Assembly (NCBI GenBank): GCA_016213325.1
Contig: JACRAY010000024.1
Coordinates: forward strand, 248,001 to 312,000
Direction of reading: 5' to 3'
Length of the DNA stretch: 64,000 nucleotides
Origin: Burkholderiales bacterium
Lineage (GTDB): Bacteria; Pseudomonadota; Gammaproteobacteria; Burkholderiales; Burkholderiaceae_C
Below, in pieces: positions 24,268 through 36,145 of this stretch. The position numbers and the translations under genes were made by a program. Each line of letters opens with the position of its first letter. Position 1 is the stretch's first letter. The notes below the pieces were generated by a model. The model made no database searches. It had not been told where the DNA came from and was given only the letters and a program-made list of their open reading frames with translations.

Positions 24268-25098
24268 TCAGATCGCCCAGCCGCGTGGATCGGTGGCCGT
24301 TGCGCCCCAGAGCGAAGTGCGCCACGCGCGCCGCACCGCCCTCAGCAGCCCCACTGCCGGCTCCACCAGCGGCGCGAGCACGCGCACCACCACAACCCGC
24401 GGCCCCGGCGACGTGGCGCCCGCCGTGGCCGCCAGCGGGTGCGCCTGCAGCTCCTGCCTGGCGAGTTCCAGCGCAAGTTCGCGGCGCGAGCGCGGCATGT
24501 CGTCGCCCGCTACCAGGAACAGCGTGGCCAGGCAACGGTGCCCCGCCAGGCCGAGCGGGCCGTCCATCAGGCGCCGGTCGGCCGCGTCGATGCGCGCGTG
24601 TTCCAGCCACGCGCCGCGCAGTTCCAGGTGCTGCAGCACGTTGCCCCGGTCGAAGGCCTGCCCCGCCTGTGGCAGCCCGAAGGCCGCGATGTCCCAGCCG
24701 ATCGCCTCGGCGCCGGGCGCCAGGTCGAACTCGACGCGGTTCTCCGCGATGCAGCCCGGGTAGTAGATGGCCTCTAGCGGCAACCACTCGAAGCGCGCGC
24801 CCGCGTCGAGCCGGATGCCAGTGCGCTGCACGGCGCCGGCACCGTCGCTGCGGTAGAAGCGCGCCGCGCCGGGCGTGGTGACCAGGCCGTGGCTCGCGTC
24901 CGATGCGCGCACGTCGATGTCCAGTGTGTCGCCGCCCACCAGCCCGCCCGGCGGGTGCACCACCACGTTGTGGCACACGGCGTCGCCTTCGGGGTACAGG
25001 CTCTGCAGGATGCGCAGCGGCCCGTCGTGCTCGAAGCGCGCCACCGAGCGGCCCGCTTCCATCGCATAGCGCAGTTGCAGCCGTGCGTGCCAGGTCAC
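24268..25098 (-). CDS. ureD: Urease accessory protein UreD
   Basis: A 276-residue UreD, a chaperone that binds apo-urease (UreABC) with UreF and UreG for nickel insertion. Family marks are WHARLQLRYAMEAGRS, VVVHPPGGLVGGDTL, LVTTPGAARFYRS, LPLEAIYYPGC and LFLVAGDDMPRS. GTG 25098 shares a base with the permease stop (TAGTG), so ureD is the last cistron of an ABC-transporter operon. No ureA, B, C, E, F or G follows. The next gene on this strand is unrelated. Its partners must lie elsewhere, or urease has been lost. Confidence 0.92.
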   Translation of the reverse strand: MTWHARLQLRYAMEAGRSVARFEHDGPLRILQSLYPEGDAVCHNVVVHPPGGLVGGDTLDIDVRASDASHGLVTTPGAARFYRSDGAGAVQRTGIRLDAGARFEWLPLEAIYYPGCIAENRVEFDLAPGAEAIGWDIAAFGLPQAGQAFDRGNVLQHLELRGAWLEHARIDAADRRLMDGPLGLAGHRCLATLFLVAGDDMPRSRRELALELARQELQAHPLAATAGATSPGPRVVVVRVLAPLVEPAVGLLRAVRRAWRTSLWGATATDPRGWAI

Positions 25099-25861
25099 TA
25101 CATGCCTTGCGAGCCGCGGTGCGCCCAGGCCGTGGTGTGCTTCTCGATGTAGCTGAACAGCTCGTACATCGCCATCGCCATCACGCTGATGACCACCAGC
25201 CCGGCAAAGGCGAGCGGCATGCGCTGCTGGCTGCCGGCCGACTGGATCAGGTTGCCGATACCCGAGTCGCCCGCCGTCATCTCGGCCAGCACCGTGCCCA
25301 CGAAGGCGAGCGTGATGGCGATCTTCAGCGAGCCGTAGAAGTAGGGCATGGCGCGCGGCAGGCCCACCTTGACCAGCACGTCCCAGCGCTTGGCACCCAG
25401 CACGCGCAGCACGTCTTCCAGCTCGGGCTCCAGCGTGGCCAGGCCGGTGGCGATGTTCACCATGATCGGGAAGAACGAGATCAGGAAGGCGGTGGTGATG
25501 CCGGGGCCGACGCCCAGGCCGAACCACACCACGAGGATGGGCACGATCGCTGCCTTGGGGATGGCGTTGAACCCCACCATCAAGGGGTACAGCGCCGTGT
25601 AGGCGATGCGCGACGAGCCGATCAGGAAGCCGAGCAGCACGCCGGTGCCGATGGACAGCCCGAAGCCGACCATAGTGACCCAGAACGTGGACCAGGCGGC
25701 GGCGATCAGCGGTCCCTTGAACTCGATGAACTCGCTGGCGATGGCCAGCGGCGCCGGGAAGATGAACTCGGGCACCTTGAAGGCCTGCACCAGCACCTGC
25801 CACACCACCAGCAGCACGGCCAGCACGATCCAGGGCGACCAGCGCTCCAGTTGCCGGGGCT

Positions 25862-25865
<4 letters not shown>
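25098..25865 (-). CDS. ABC transporter permease (SsuC/TauC/ThiX type)
   Basis: A 255-residue inner-membrane permease of the nitrate/sulfonate/taurine (NitT/TauT) class, with about six helices. The coupling-loop signature is LEPELEDVLRVLGAKRWDVL. The start is GTG 25865, overlapping the ATPase stop by 4 bases (GTGA). It belongs to the SBP-ATPase-permease-ureD operon. The substrate is not clear; the linkage to ureD suggests a nitrogen compound. Confidence 0.9.
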
Positions 25866-26665
<800 letters not shown>

Positions 26666-26667
26666 GG

Positions 26668-27702
26668 TTATTTCTTTGCGGGGGGCAGGATGTTGAGTTC
26701 CGCCTTGGCCGGCAGGAACGAGCCGTTCCACACCGCATCGGCGCTCACGCGCGTCTTGGTGTTGAAGGCGTCGGACACCTGCGATGCCATCAGCGACAGC
26801 CGCCCGGGGTTGACCTGGCCGAAGCCTTCGGCGCGCGCGTCGGGGCTGGCCACCACGGAGTCGATGGCCATGCGCAGCCGGCGCTTCTCGAGATCGGTAT
26901 TGGCGATCGGGTCGCGCTGCTTGATGTATTCGACGGCCGGGTCGGGGTTGGCCATCACCTCCTTGGCGCCCTTGGCAAAGGCGGACAGGAAGGCCTTGAT
27001 CGCGTTGGGGTTCTCACGGATCAGCTTGGGCGAGGCGATGATCACGTTGCCGTACAGCTTGACGCCGTGCTGCGAGTACGGGAACACCACCACGTCTTCC
27101 AGCTTCACGCCGCGCGCTTCCAGGTTCAGCAGCGATGTGAAGCCGAAGCCGGTGATGGCGTCGACCTCGCCGCGCGCCAGCATCGTTTCGCGCAGGGGCG
27201 GGTCCATCGACACCCAGGTGGTGGTGGCGATGCCGTTGGCCTTCTGGAAGATCGGGTAGGCGCGGCGGCCGGCGTCGAACACCGGGGCGCCCAGTTTCCT
27301 GCCGTTGAGGTCGGCGGGCGACTTGATGCCCGACTTCTTCAGCGCCATCACGGCGGCCGGTGTGTTGTTGTAGACCATCATCACCGCCACCGGCTTGTTG
27401 GGCGCGTCGGGGTTGTTGGCGTGGAACTCCATCAGCGCCGCCAGGTCGGCGAAGCCCATGTCGTAAGTGCCCGAGGCCACGCGCTGCACCGCCGCGCCCG
27501 AGCCGCTGCCGGCGTCCACCGTCACGTCCAGCCCGGCCTGCTTGAAGTAGCCCTTGGCCACGGGCAGCAGGAACAGCGCGCCGGGGCCTTCGAAGCGCCA
27601 ATCGAGCTGGAACTTGATGGGCGTGGCGGCCTGGGCGTGGGCGGCACCGCCGGCCAGGGCCAGGGCGAGTGCGGTGGATTGGAGGAACAGCCTCTTCTTC
27701 AT
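26668..27702 (-). CDS. ABC transporter substrate-binding protein, NMT1/SsuA family
   Basis: A 344-residue periplasmic receptor. It has a signal peptide (LFLQSTALALALAGGAAHAQ), then IKFQLDWRFEGPGALFLLPV, DAGSGSGAAVQRVASGTYDM and a late TMLARGEVDAITGFGFT. This layout is shared by receptors for pyrimidine precursors (ThiY/NMT1), taurine and aliphatic sulfonates. GGAG precedes ATG 27702. It is the first gene of the operon that ends in ureD. The ligand is unknown. Confidence 0.9.
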   Translation of the reverse strand: MKKRLFLQSTALALALAGGAAHAQAATPIKFQLDWRFEGPGALFLLPVAKGYFKQAGLDVTVDAGSGSGAAVQRVASGTYDMGFADLAALMEFHANNPDAPNKPVAVMMVYNNTPAAVMALKKSGIKSPADLNGRKLGAPVFDAGRRAYPIFQKANGIATTTWVSMDPPLRETMLARGEVDAITGFGFTSLLNLEARGVKLEDVVVFPYSQHGVKLYGNVIIASPKLIRENPNAIKAFLSAFAKGAKEVMANPDPAVEYIKQRDPIANTDLEKRRLRMAIDSVVASPDARAEGFGQVNPGRLSLMASQVSDAFNTKTRVSADAVWNGSFLPAKAELNILPPAKK

Positions 27703-27996
27703 GGTGGGAACTCCGTCGATGGGAACGAATGCGTGAAACACGAGAGCTATGCAAGAACGATGCCGCCCGGCGGGCGCGGCTGCCAAAGCTGCATTGTGGC
27801 CTGCTGCTGAGGCACCCTGCCCGAGGGGAATCCCCGGGCGCCGGCTTGCGCGGGCCAATCGGCGTTGTCTGACGCCGCGTCGCGGTGGGGCCGCACTTGG
27901 GGCCCTTACGCCTGACTACGCGCCTCGCGCGCAGGCCCAACCATAGTCGACTTTGTCAACAACACGCCGTATTCGGCAAAGTTAAAGGAGAGTGCT
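27703..27996. other. Divergent intergenic region (294 bases) with hairpin
   Basis: No gene is seen. The region must hold promoters for both the ABC operon (-) and the GlsB-like gene (+). An imperfect GC-rich hairpin, GCCCGAGGGGAATCCCCGGGC without its last C, lies at 27819-27839. AAAGGAGAG at 27984-27992 is the ribosome-binding site of the following gene. Confidence 0.5.
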
Positions 27997-28263
27997 ATGG
28001 GTTTCCTCGTTTGGTTGATCGTTGGCGGTATCGTCGGCTGGCTGGCCAGCCTCATGATGCGTACTGACGGCCAGCAGGGCATCCTGCTGAACGTGGTGGT
28101 GGGTATCATCGGCGCCTTCATCGGCGGCTGGATCATCTCGCCGCTGGTGGGCGTGGGCACCATCAACGAAGGCATCAGCATCGGGTCGGTGGTTGTATCG
28201 CTGATCGGCGCCGTCATCCTTCTTGCGATCGTCAACCTGTTCCGCCGCGGCCGAGTCCGCTAA
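27997..28263 (+). CDS. GlsB/YeaQ/YmgE family stress-response membrane protein
   Basis: An 88-residue, glycine-rich integral membrane protein with three helices (LVWLIVGGIVGWLASLMM, NVVVGIIGAFIGGWIISPLV, VVVSLIGAVILLAIVNLF). This is the transglycosylase-associated/GlsB family, induced in general stress in several bacteria with unclear biochemical role. A strong AAAGGAGAG site lies 5 bases before the ATG. A terminator follows, so it is monocistronic. Confidence 0.92.
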   Translation: MGFLVWLIVGGIVGWLASLMMRTDGQQGILLNVVVGIIGAFIGGWIISPLVGVGTINEGISIGSVVVSLIGAVILLAIVNLFRRGRVR

Positions 28264-28282
28264 GGCAAACAGGACAGCAACC

Positions 28283-28311
28283 AAAAGGGACGCCAGTGGG
28301 CGTCCCTTTTT
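28283..28311. terminator. Bidirectional rho-independent terminator
   Basis: AAAAGGGACGCC-AGTG-GGCGTCCCTTTT is a 12-pair stem with a 4-base loop, ending in five T residues on the + strand and A residues before the stem. It can serve both the GlsB-like gene (+) and the malic enzyme gene (-), which converge here. Confidence 0.92.
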
Positions 28312-28353
28312 CATCGGGAACCATCGTAGGCTGGGGTGAAACCCCAGCTGCCT

Positions 28354-30657
<2,304 letters not shown>

Positions 30658-30777
30658 GACGTCTCCTTGGGGGTTTGCACCCGACACCGTACTCCCATTC
30701 AGACCGCCCGGCGTGCGTGAAAACACGTGGGAAGGCCTTCTTCTGATACAAATCAAGGCCCCAGAGCGAGAACATAC

Positions 30778-31503
30778 ATGGCAGTCGAATCCCTTCCCCT
30801 CGATCCCTCCATCGTCGAAAAGCTGAAAGGCGTGACCACGGCCACCCTGACGACGGTGCTGCTGAAGAAAGGCCTGCGCAACGTCTGGATCCGCGGCACG
30901 CGGCCGCTGGCGCCCGGCTACCCGCGCCTGGTGGGGCGCGCGTTCACGCTGCGCTTCGTGCCGCAGCGCGAAGACCTCGCCACGCCGGCGTCGTGGGGCA
31001 ACCCGATTTCCACGCGGGCCGCGATCGAAGCCATGCCGGCCGGCTGCATCGCGGTGGCCGGCGCCATGCGCATCACCGATGCAGGCATCTTCGGCGACAT
31101 CCTGTGCGCGCGCATGCGCAAGCGCGAGGTGGCGGGACTCGTCACCGACGGCGTGATCCGCGACATCGCGGGCGTGCTGGGCACGCAACTGCCCGTGTGG
31201 TGCCAGGGCACGGCGGCGCCTTCGTCGGTGACCGGCCTCACCTTCGTCGGCTGGCAGGAGCCCATCGACTGCGGCGGCGTGGCGGTGTTTCCCAACGACG
31301 TGATCGTGGTCGACCAGGACGGCGCCGTGCTGATACCGGCCGCGCTGCTCGACGACGTGATCGCCGAGTCGGTCGAGCAGGAGCGGCTGGAAGGCTGGAT
31401 CATGGGCCAGGTGGAGCAGGGTGTGCCGCTGCCCGGGCTGTACCCGCCGAACGACGAGAACAAGGCGAAGTACCAGGCCTGGAAGGCCAGCCAGAAGGGC
31501 TGA
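30778..31503 (+). CDS. RraA-like / HMG-CHA aldolase family protein
   Basis: A 241-residue RraA-fold protein. The family includes 4-hydroxy-4-methyl-2-oxoglutarate/4-carboxy-4-hydroxy-2-oxoadipate aldolases and the RNase E inhibitor RraA. Core blocks are TATLTTVLLKKGLRNVWIRG, GDILCARMRKREVAGLVTDG and the RD pair in GVIRDIAG. The acidic residue expected a few positions after RD in true aldolases is not obvious, so enzymatic activity is uncertain. It is followed 5 bases later by a PLP dehydratase, suggesting a shared hydroxy-acid or amino-acid pathway. Confidence 0.85.
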   Translation: MAVESLPLDPSIVEKLKGVTTATLTTVLLKKGLRNVWIRGTRPLAPGYPRLVGRAFTLRFVPQREDLATPASWGNPISTRAAIEAMPAGCIAVAGAMRITDAGIFGDILCARMRKREVAGLVTDGVIRDIAGVLGTQLPVWCQGTAAPSSVTGLTFVGWQEPIDCGGVAVFPNDVIVVDQDGAVLIPAALLDDVIAESVEQERLEGWIMGQVEQGVPLPGLYPPNDENKAKYQAWKASQKG

Positions 31504-31508
31504 TCCCG

Positions 31509-32477
31509 ATGCTGCAATTCACTGATGTCGAAGCCGCAGCCGCCCGCCTGAAGGGCGTAGCCCACCGCACGCCCGTGCTGACCTCGCGCACGCTCGACGC
31601 GATGCTGGGCGCACAGGTCTTCATGAAGGCCGAGAACCTGCAGCGCATGGGCGCCTTCAAGTTCCGCGGCGGCTACAACTCGGTCAACGCCCTGTCCGAT
31701 GACCAGCGCGCGAAAGGCGTGGTGGCCTTCTCGTCCGGCAACCACGCGCAGGCCGTGGCGCTGGCCGCGAAGCTGCACGGCTGCAAGGCGACCATCGTGA
31801 TGCCGCACGACGCACCCGCGCTGAAGCTCGCGGCCACGCGCGGCTACGGCGCCGAAGTCGTGATCTACGACCGCTACAAGGAAGACCGCAACGCCATCGG
31901 CAAGCGCATCGCCGACGAGACCGGTGCCGTGCTGATCCCGCCCTACGATTACCTGCCGGTCATGGCGGGGCAGGGCACGGCGGGGCTGGAGCTGCTGCAG
32001 GACGCCGGAGCGCTGGACGCGATGATCGTCTGCGCCGGCGGCGGCGGCTTCCTGTCAGGCTGCACCGTGGCGGCCAGGCACCTGCATCCCGCCATCCGCA
32101 TGTACGGCGCCGAGCCCGAGCGCGGCAATGACATGCAGCAGTCCCTGCGCGAGGGCCGCATCGTGAGCATCGACGTGCCGCGCACCATCTGCGACGGGCA
32201 GCAGACACAGTCGGTCGGCAAGCATCCCTGGGAAGTCATCCGCTCCCAGGTGGCCGGCATCCTCGCGGTGCCCGACCCCGTGGTGGTCGAAGCCATGCGG
32301 TTCGCCTTCGAGCGCATGAAGGTCGTGCTGGAGCCGTCCGGCGCCTGCGCCCTGGCCGCGCTGATGCACCACCGCGAGCAGTTCCGCGGGCAGCGGGTCG
32401 GCGTGACGCTGTCGGGCGGCAACATCGGCATGGACCGGTTCATCGCGTTGATGACCGGCGCCGAGGTGGTGGACTGA
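31509..32477 (+). CDS. PLP-dependent threonine/serine (hydroxyaspartate) ammonia-lyase
   Basis: A 322-residue fold-type II PLP enzyme that eliminates ammonia from hydroxy amino acids. The PLP lysine lies in MGAFKFRGGYNSV, followed by the substrate-loop SSGNHAQAVA and the phosphate-binding glycine loop CAGGGGFLSG. The length without an ACT domain matches catabolic threonine dehydratase, serine racemase or threo-3-hydroxyaspartate ammonia-lyase. Which one cannot be settled here. It is co-directional with and 5 bases after the RraA-like gene. Confidence 0.9.
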   Translation: MLQFTDVEAAAARLKGVAHRTPVLTSRTLDAMLGAQVFMKAENLQRMGAFKFRGGYNSVNALSDDQRAKGVVAFSSGNHAQAVALAAKLHGCKATIVMPHDAPALKLAATRGYGAEVVIYDRYKEDRNAIGKRIADETGAVLIPPYDYLPVMAGQGTAGLELLQDAGALDAMIVCAGGGGFLSGCTVAARHLHPAIRMYGAEPERGNDMQQSLREGRIVSIDVPRTICDGQQTQSVGKHPWEVIRSQVAGILAVPDPVVVEAMRFAFERMKVVLEPSGACALAALMHHREQFRGQRVGVTLSGGNIGMDRFIALMTGAEVVD

Positions 32478-32479
32478 GG

Positions 32480-32912
32480 CTACTTCAAACCGTGGAAGTC
32501 GAGCAGCCGCGTTGCGAACAGCGTCTCGGCCAGGAAGCACAGCAGCGCCAGCAGGAAGCAGCCGACCCCGAGCAGGAAGCTCACCACGGCCGACCAGTTG
32601 CTGCGAAACGCCGTGGTTTCGCCCAGGAACAGCAGGATGATGGTCAGGCCGATCAGGAAGGCGCACAGCGTGAGCAGCGCAATGCAGCCCGCGAACGCGC
32701 AGGCCGTGCAGTTCCGTGAAGATGCGCAGCCGCAGGTCCTCGTCGGTGCTTTCGCGGGCGCGCTCCTCGATGGAGCGGGCGCGGTCGATGATGCGCGCGA
32801 GCCGTCCCGCCACGGCACCGATCATGCCCGACACGGCGGTCAGCAGGAACACCGGCGCTATGGCCAGCTGGATGCCGTGCTGCACGGCGGAGATGTCGAT
32901 CGGCGAGGCCAT
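32480..32912 (-). pseudogene. DUF2721 family membrane protein, frameshifted
   Basis: The N-terminal half, from ATG 32912 (MASPIDISAVQHGIQLAIAP through RIFTELHGLR), is in one frame. The C-terminal half (AFAGCIALLTLCAFLIGLTI ... TRLLDFHGLK) is in another. Together they make a normal DUF2721 protein with three membrane helices and a long charged loop. The break falls at about 32690-32705 in a GC-dinucleotide run, where restoring two bases would rejoin the frames. AGGAG precedes the ATG. It is either a real recent mutation or a sequencing error; DUF2721 function is unknown. Confidence 0.8.
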
Positions 32913-32961
32913 GGTGCGCTCCTTCGTGGCCTGCATTATTGGCCGTGGTAGAAACCGCCGG

Positions 32962-33867
32962 GTGATCACGCCGCTGCCCCGCAACCCCGGCGCCGAAGCG
33001 TTCGACGCGCTGCACGACTCGCCACAGGACTGGATCGCTGCCATCCGGCAGGTCGCCGCGCGCTATACCGTGCAGCCGGTGCAGCCTGCTAGTGGCGGCA
33101 CGGTGCTGGTGGGCCTGGCCGATGACGTGGTCGTCAAGCTCTACCCGCCGTTCCTGCGTGACCACTTCGACTTCGAGGCGGCGGTGCTCCCGCGCCTGGA
33201 CGGCCGCCTGTCGGTGCCGACGCCCTCGCTCATCGACCGATTCGAGCACGAGGGCTGGCCGGGGCTCGCGATGACGCGGCTGCAGGGGCAGGGGCTTACG
33301 GACGTCTGGCCCGCGCTCGACGAGGACGCGAAGTGCGACACGCTGGCTGCGCTCGGGCGGCTCGCCGCTGAAGTCCATGCAATGCCGCCCGATGGCGTCG
33401 AAAGGCTGGCGCCACCCTGGCCTGAATTCATCGCGAGGCAGCAGGCAGGGTGCCTTGCGCGCCACACCCGGGGCCGCCTGCCGCCGCAATTGCTGGCCCA
33501 GGTGCAAGCGTTCGTGCAGGGCGAGCTGCCCACAGGCTCGCCCGTCATACTCACCGGCGAGTACACCCCCATGAACCTGCTGTACGACGGCGGCCTCACG
33601 GGCATGTACGACTTCGGCGACGGGCTGGTCGGCCCCGCAGCGTATGACTGGCTGGGACCGCTGTGCTTCCTGGCAGCGGGGCATGGCCGGCGATGCGACG
33701 CGTTCCTGACGGCCTATGGCGCACCAGCCGGCCGCGACTGGCGCTTGCCCCTGCTGCGCCTGCTGCTGCTGCACCGCTATAGCAACCCCGTCGGGCAGAT
33801 CGGGATGACCGGCTGGCAATCTGCGCGCACGTTCGAGGAAGTGGCCGGCATCATCTGGCCGCTGTAG
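32962..33867 (+). CDS. Phosphotransferase (APH/choline kinase-like) family protein
   Basis: A 301-residue kinase-fold protein. It has the ATP-binding N lobe (VGLADDVVVKLYPPFLRD, with the lysine), a catalytic-loop equivalent (LTGEYTPMNLLYDG) in which the usual HGD is replaced by TGE, and the metal-binding aspartate in YDFGDG. The phosphate acceptor is unknown; the changed HxD motif makes classical kinase activity doubtful. GTG 32962 is the likely start. A truncated copy of its last 25 codons lies at 34620-34711. Confidence 0.78.
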   Translation: MITPLPRNPGAEAFDALHDSPQDWIAAIRQVAARYTVQPVQPASGGTVLVGLADDVVVKLYPPFLRDHFDFEAAVLPRLDGRLSVPTPSLIDRFEHEGWPGLAMTRLQGQGLTDVWPALDEDAKCDTLAALGRLAAEVHAMPPDGVERLAPPWPEFIARQQAGCLARHTRGRLPPQLLAQVQAFVQGELPTGSPVILTGEYTPMNLLYDGGLTGMYDFGDGLVGPAAYDWLGPLCFLAAGHGRRCDAFLTAYGAPAGRDWRLPLLRLLLLHRYSNPVGQIGMTGWQSARTFEEVAGIIWPL

Positions 33868-34046
33868 GGCCGATTCACTTCGCGCAAGCGCGCCGGGCGA
33901 AAGCAGTGCACAATCGGGGGGCGCGCAGCCCACCGGGTTACGCGCACACCTGCGGTGATAAGTCAGTTTCGCGCTTTCGAATCTTTTCCCTGAGTTTGTG
34001 ATTGCATCCGGGCTCCATCGCTCCCCAACCTTCAATGGAGTCCCCT
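33868..34046 (+). promoter_or_regulatory. Leader/promoter region of the RNA-binding protein gene
   Basis: The 179 bases without a gene include the small inverted repeat CACC-TGC-GGTG and a pyrimidine-rich stretch before the start. RRM-type RNA-binding protein genes are often cold-inducible and have structured leaders, so a long 5' UTR is possible. I could not assign a convincing -35/-10 pair. Confidence 0.3.
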
Positions 34047-34328
34047 ATGGGCAACAAACTTTACGTGGGCAACCTGCCCTACTCTTTCAACGACAGCGAC
34101 ATGCAGCAGGCGTTCAGCCAGTTCGGCACCGTCGGCAGCGCCAAGGTCATGATGGACCGTGACACCGGACGCTCCAAAGGCTTCGGTTTCGTCGAAATGA
34201 GCTCGGCTGCAGAAGCGCAGTCCGCCATCCAGGGCATGAACGGCCAGCAGCACGGCGGCCGCGGCATCGTGGTGAACGAGGCGCGCCCGATGGAGCCGCG
34301 CACCGGTGGCTCTGCCCGCCGCTTCTGA
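34047..34328 (+). CDS. RRM-domain RNA-binding protein
   Basis: A 93-residue protein that is essentially one RNA-recognition motif. RNP2 is [10 protein letters not shown] (residues 4-13) and RNP1 is [10 protein letters not shown] (about 45-54), followed by [13 protein letters not shown]. It binds single-stranded RNA, and homologues in cyanobacteria and proteobacteria are often cold-induced. ATG 34047 has GGAG upstream. The stop overlaps the IF-1 start (TGATG), linking it to translation machinery. Confidence 0.93.
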   Translation: MGNKLYVGNLPYSFNDSDMQQAFSQFGTVGSAKVMMDRDTGRSKGFGFVEMSSAAEAQSAIQGMNGQQHGGRGIVVNEARPMEPRTGGSARRF

Positions 34329-34594
34329 TGGCCAAGGAAGAACTGATCGAGATGCGGGGCCGCGTCGACGAAATCCTGCCGGATTCCCGTTGCCGCGTCA
34401 TCCTGACCAACGGGCATGAGCTGATCGCCTACACCGGCGGCAAGATGAAGAAGCACCGCATTCGCATCATTGCCGGCGACGACGTGACGCTCGAGCTGTC
34501 GCCGTACGACCTGACCAAGGGCCGCATCATGTTCCGGCACCTGCCGGAGCGCAGGCCCCAGACGGGCGCGCCGGTGCATCGTCCGCGGCGCTGA
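34328..34594 (+). CDS. infA: Translation initiation factor IF-1
   Basis: An 88-residue S1-like OB-fold protein that binds the ribosomal A site during initiation. It opens [20 protein letters not shown] and contains ITNGHEL-like ([20 protein letters not shown]) and [11 protein letters not shown] blocks. It has a basic tail beyond the usual 72 residues, a form I recall from Burkholderiales, which often carry more than one infA. It starts on the last base of the RNA-binding protein stop codon, so the two are translationally coupled. Confidence 0.94.
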   Translation: MAKEELIEMRGRVDEILPDSRCRVILTNGHELIAYTGGKMKKHRIRIIAGDDVTLELSPYDLTKGRIMFRHLPERRPQTGAPVHRPRR

Positions 34595-34619
34595 CGCGCT
34601 GAAGGGGGCCTGCCTCAGC

Positions 34620-34711
34620 AGGCATTACAGCCACCCGCTCGCCAGATCGCGATGCCGGGATGGCAGTCGGCGGGGAGCTTCGAGGCAGTGGCGGAGAGGG
34701 TCTGGCCGTAG
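34620..34711 (+). pseudogene. Remnant of a second phosphotransferase gene (C-terminal end)
   Basis: One frame reads RHYSHP and, after a frame change, another reads QIAMPGWQSAGSFEAVAERV then WP and stop. The intact gene at 32962 ends RYSNPVGQIGMTGWQSARTF, EEVAGIIWPL and stop. Similarity is clear at both DNA and protein level over the last 25 codons. The rest of the copy is missing and the remainder is frameshifted. It is the stump of a duplicated paralogue separated from its relative by the RNA-binding protein and infA genes. Confidence 0.78.
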
Positions 34712-34722
34712 CAAACTGACCA

Positions 34723-35121
34723 CTATCGATACCACTGCCGCAACTCGATGGGGTTGCCGTCCGGATCCCTGATCTCCGCGCGCGCATAGTCGGCGCGCTT
34801 CACAGGGCCCCAGGCGGCGTCTACGCCCTTGCCCTTGAGCATCAGCAACGCGCCATCCATGTCGTCCACCTCGAGCGCGAGGCATTGCCAGCCGAGCCGC
34901 AGCTCGGTGTTGCGAGCCGGGATGCCCATCGCTGCGGGATAGCACATCACTTCCACGGTGGTGCCGCCCAGCTCGAGGTAGACCAGCTCCAGCGGCCCGG
35001 CGGGCGTCTCGGGAATCCGCATGCGCTCCCGCTCGCGAAAGCCGAGGACGTCGGTATAGAAGCGGACCGCGCGCTCGGGCGCTGCGGTGAGCAACTCGAT
35101 GTGGTCGATGCGCTTGAACAT
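34723..35121 (-). CDS. VOC (glyoxalase/bleomycin-resistance fold) protein
   Basis: A 132-residue single-module VOC protein. It has the paired beta-alpha-beta units starting RIDHIELLTAAPERAVRFYT and ending EIRDPDGNPIELRQWY. Metal-ligand candidates are His in IDHIEL and Glu in NPIELRQ. Spacing resembles glyoxalase I or methylmalonyl-CoA epimerase relatives, but the substrate is unknown. ATG 35121 begins the conserved fold; an upstream in-frame start would add 14 non-conserved residues. Confidence 0.85.
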   Translation of the reverse strand: MFKRIDHIELLTAAPERAVRFYTDVLGFRERERMRIPETPAGPLELVYLELGGTTVEVMCYPAAMGIPARNTELRLGWQCLALEVDDMDGALLMLKGKGVDAAWGPVKRADYARAEIRDPDGNPIELRQWYR

Positions 35122-35197
35122 GCGGGTCAGTATAGGAGTCGGACGCCGTCCAGGAGAAATCACCCCGCCGCCTTACCCCGCTCCTGGTTGCAGCGGC

Positions 35198-36067
35198 TCA
35201 GGGTGCCGCTCGAGCCGCCGCAAGCCGTTCCGCCGCCCTGATCGCGCGCACCTTGCGCATGACCAGCACCTGGTAAGCCGGCCCGAGCAGCCGGGTGAAG
35301 AAGTCCATCATGATCGCGTCGCGGCCGACGAGCACGCGCCGGGCGTTGCGCTCGACGCCGGCGATGACCTGGCGCGCGGCCGACTGGGCCGTCGTGACCT
35401 GGATCATGCGGTCGGCGCGGTCGCGATGGACTTGCGCCTCCATGCCGCTGGCGCGGCAAAAGCCGGCGTCGACGCGGGAGGCCTTCGCGATGTTGGTGGC
35501 CACGCCCCCGGGATGCACGCAGGTTGCGCTGACTGGCGCGCCTTCGAGCTCGAGCTCCATGCGCAGCGCCTCGGTATAGCCGCGCACAGCGAACTTGCTC
35601 GCGTTGTAAGCCGACTGCGTCGGCAAGGCCAGGAGGCCGGCCACGCTGCAGACGTTGACCACGTGTCCCTCGCCGCTCTCGCGCAGGTGGGGCAAGAATG
35701 CCTGGGTGCCATGCACGACGCCCCAGAAGTTTGTGTCCATCACCCATTGGAAGTCCGCGAGCGGCGTGGTTTCGGCAAATGAGCTGAGCGACACGCCGGC
35801 ATTGTTGAACAGCAGGTTGACCTTGCCGTGCGCGGCACGGGACTGCGCCGCCCACTCGAACACCGCGTTGCGATCGGCAACGTCGACGACGCTGCTGGTG
35901 ACGAGGGCACCCGGGGTCTGCACCAGTTGCACGGTTTCTGCAAGCCCTTGCGCACTGCGGCTGCTGAGCGCCAGTGCGCAACCGCGCTGCGCCAGCTCTA
36001 TCGCCAGCGCGCGGCCGATGCCGGATCCTGCGCCGGTGATTGCCGCCACCTTGCCCTGGAAGTTCAT
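35198..36067 (-). CDS. Short-chain dehydrogenase/reductase
   Basis: A 289-residue classical SDR. The NAD(P) motif is AITGAGSGIGRALAIEL, followed by NNAGVSLSS, the catalytic serine in VNVCSVAGLLALPTQSAYNA, and YNASK supplying Tyr and Lys. The family reduces or oxidises alcohols, ketones and acyl groups. No substrate is apparent from neighbours. It is divergent from a GNAT gene across a 185-base gap with a small inverted repeat. Confidence 0.9.
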   Translation of the reverse strand: MNFQGKVAAITGAGSGIGRALAIELAQRGCALALSSRSAQGLAETVQLVQTPGALVTSSVVDVADRNAVFEWAAQSRAAHGKVNLLFNNAGVSLSSFAETTPLADFQWVMDTNFWGVVHGTQAFLPHLRESGEGHVVNVCSVAGLLALPTQSAYNASKFAVRGYTEALRMELELEGAPVSATCVHPGGVATNIAKASRVDAGFCRASGMEAQVHRDRADRMIQVTTAQSAARQVIAGVERNARRVLVGRDAIMMDFFTRLLGPAYQVLVMRKVRAIRAAERLAAARAAP

Positions 36068-36131
36068 CCCGTCCTTCTTTCGGAGTGGATGTTGGGGGAC
36101 CGATTACACGTCGAACGCGGCAACGCCTCCT

Positions 36132-36145
36132 TTGACGTGTGTCAA
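36132..36145. promoter_or_regulatory. Inverted repeat between SDR and GNAT genes
   Basis: TTGAC-GTGT-GTCAA is a perfect 5-pair inverted repeat in the 185-base divergent region, flanked by CCT and GG that nearly extend it. It is suitable as an operator half-site pair, but no dedicated regulator gene is adjacent. Confidence 0.35.
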
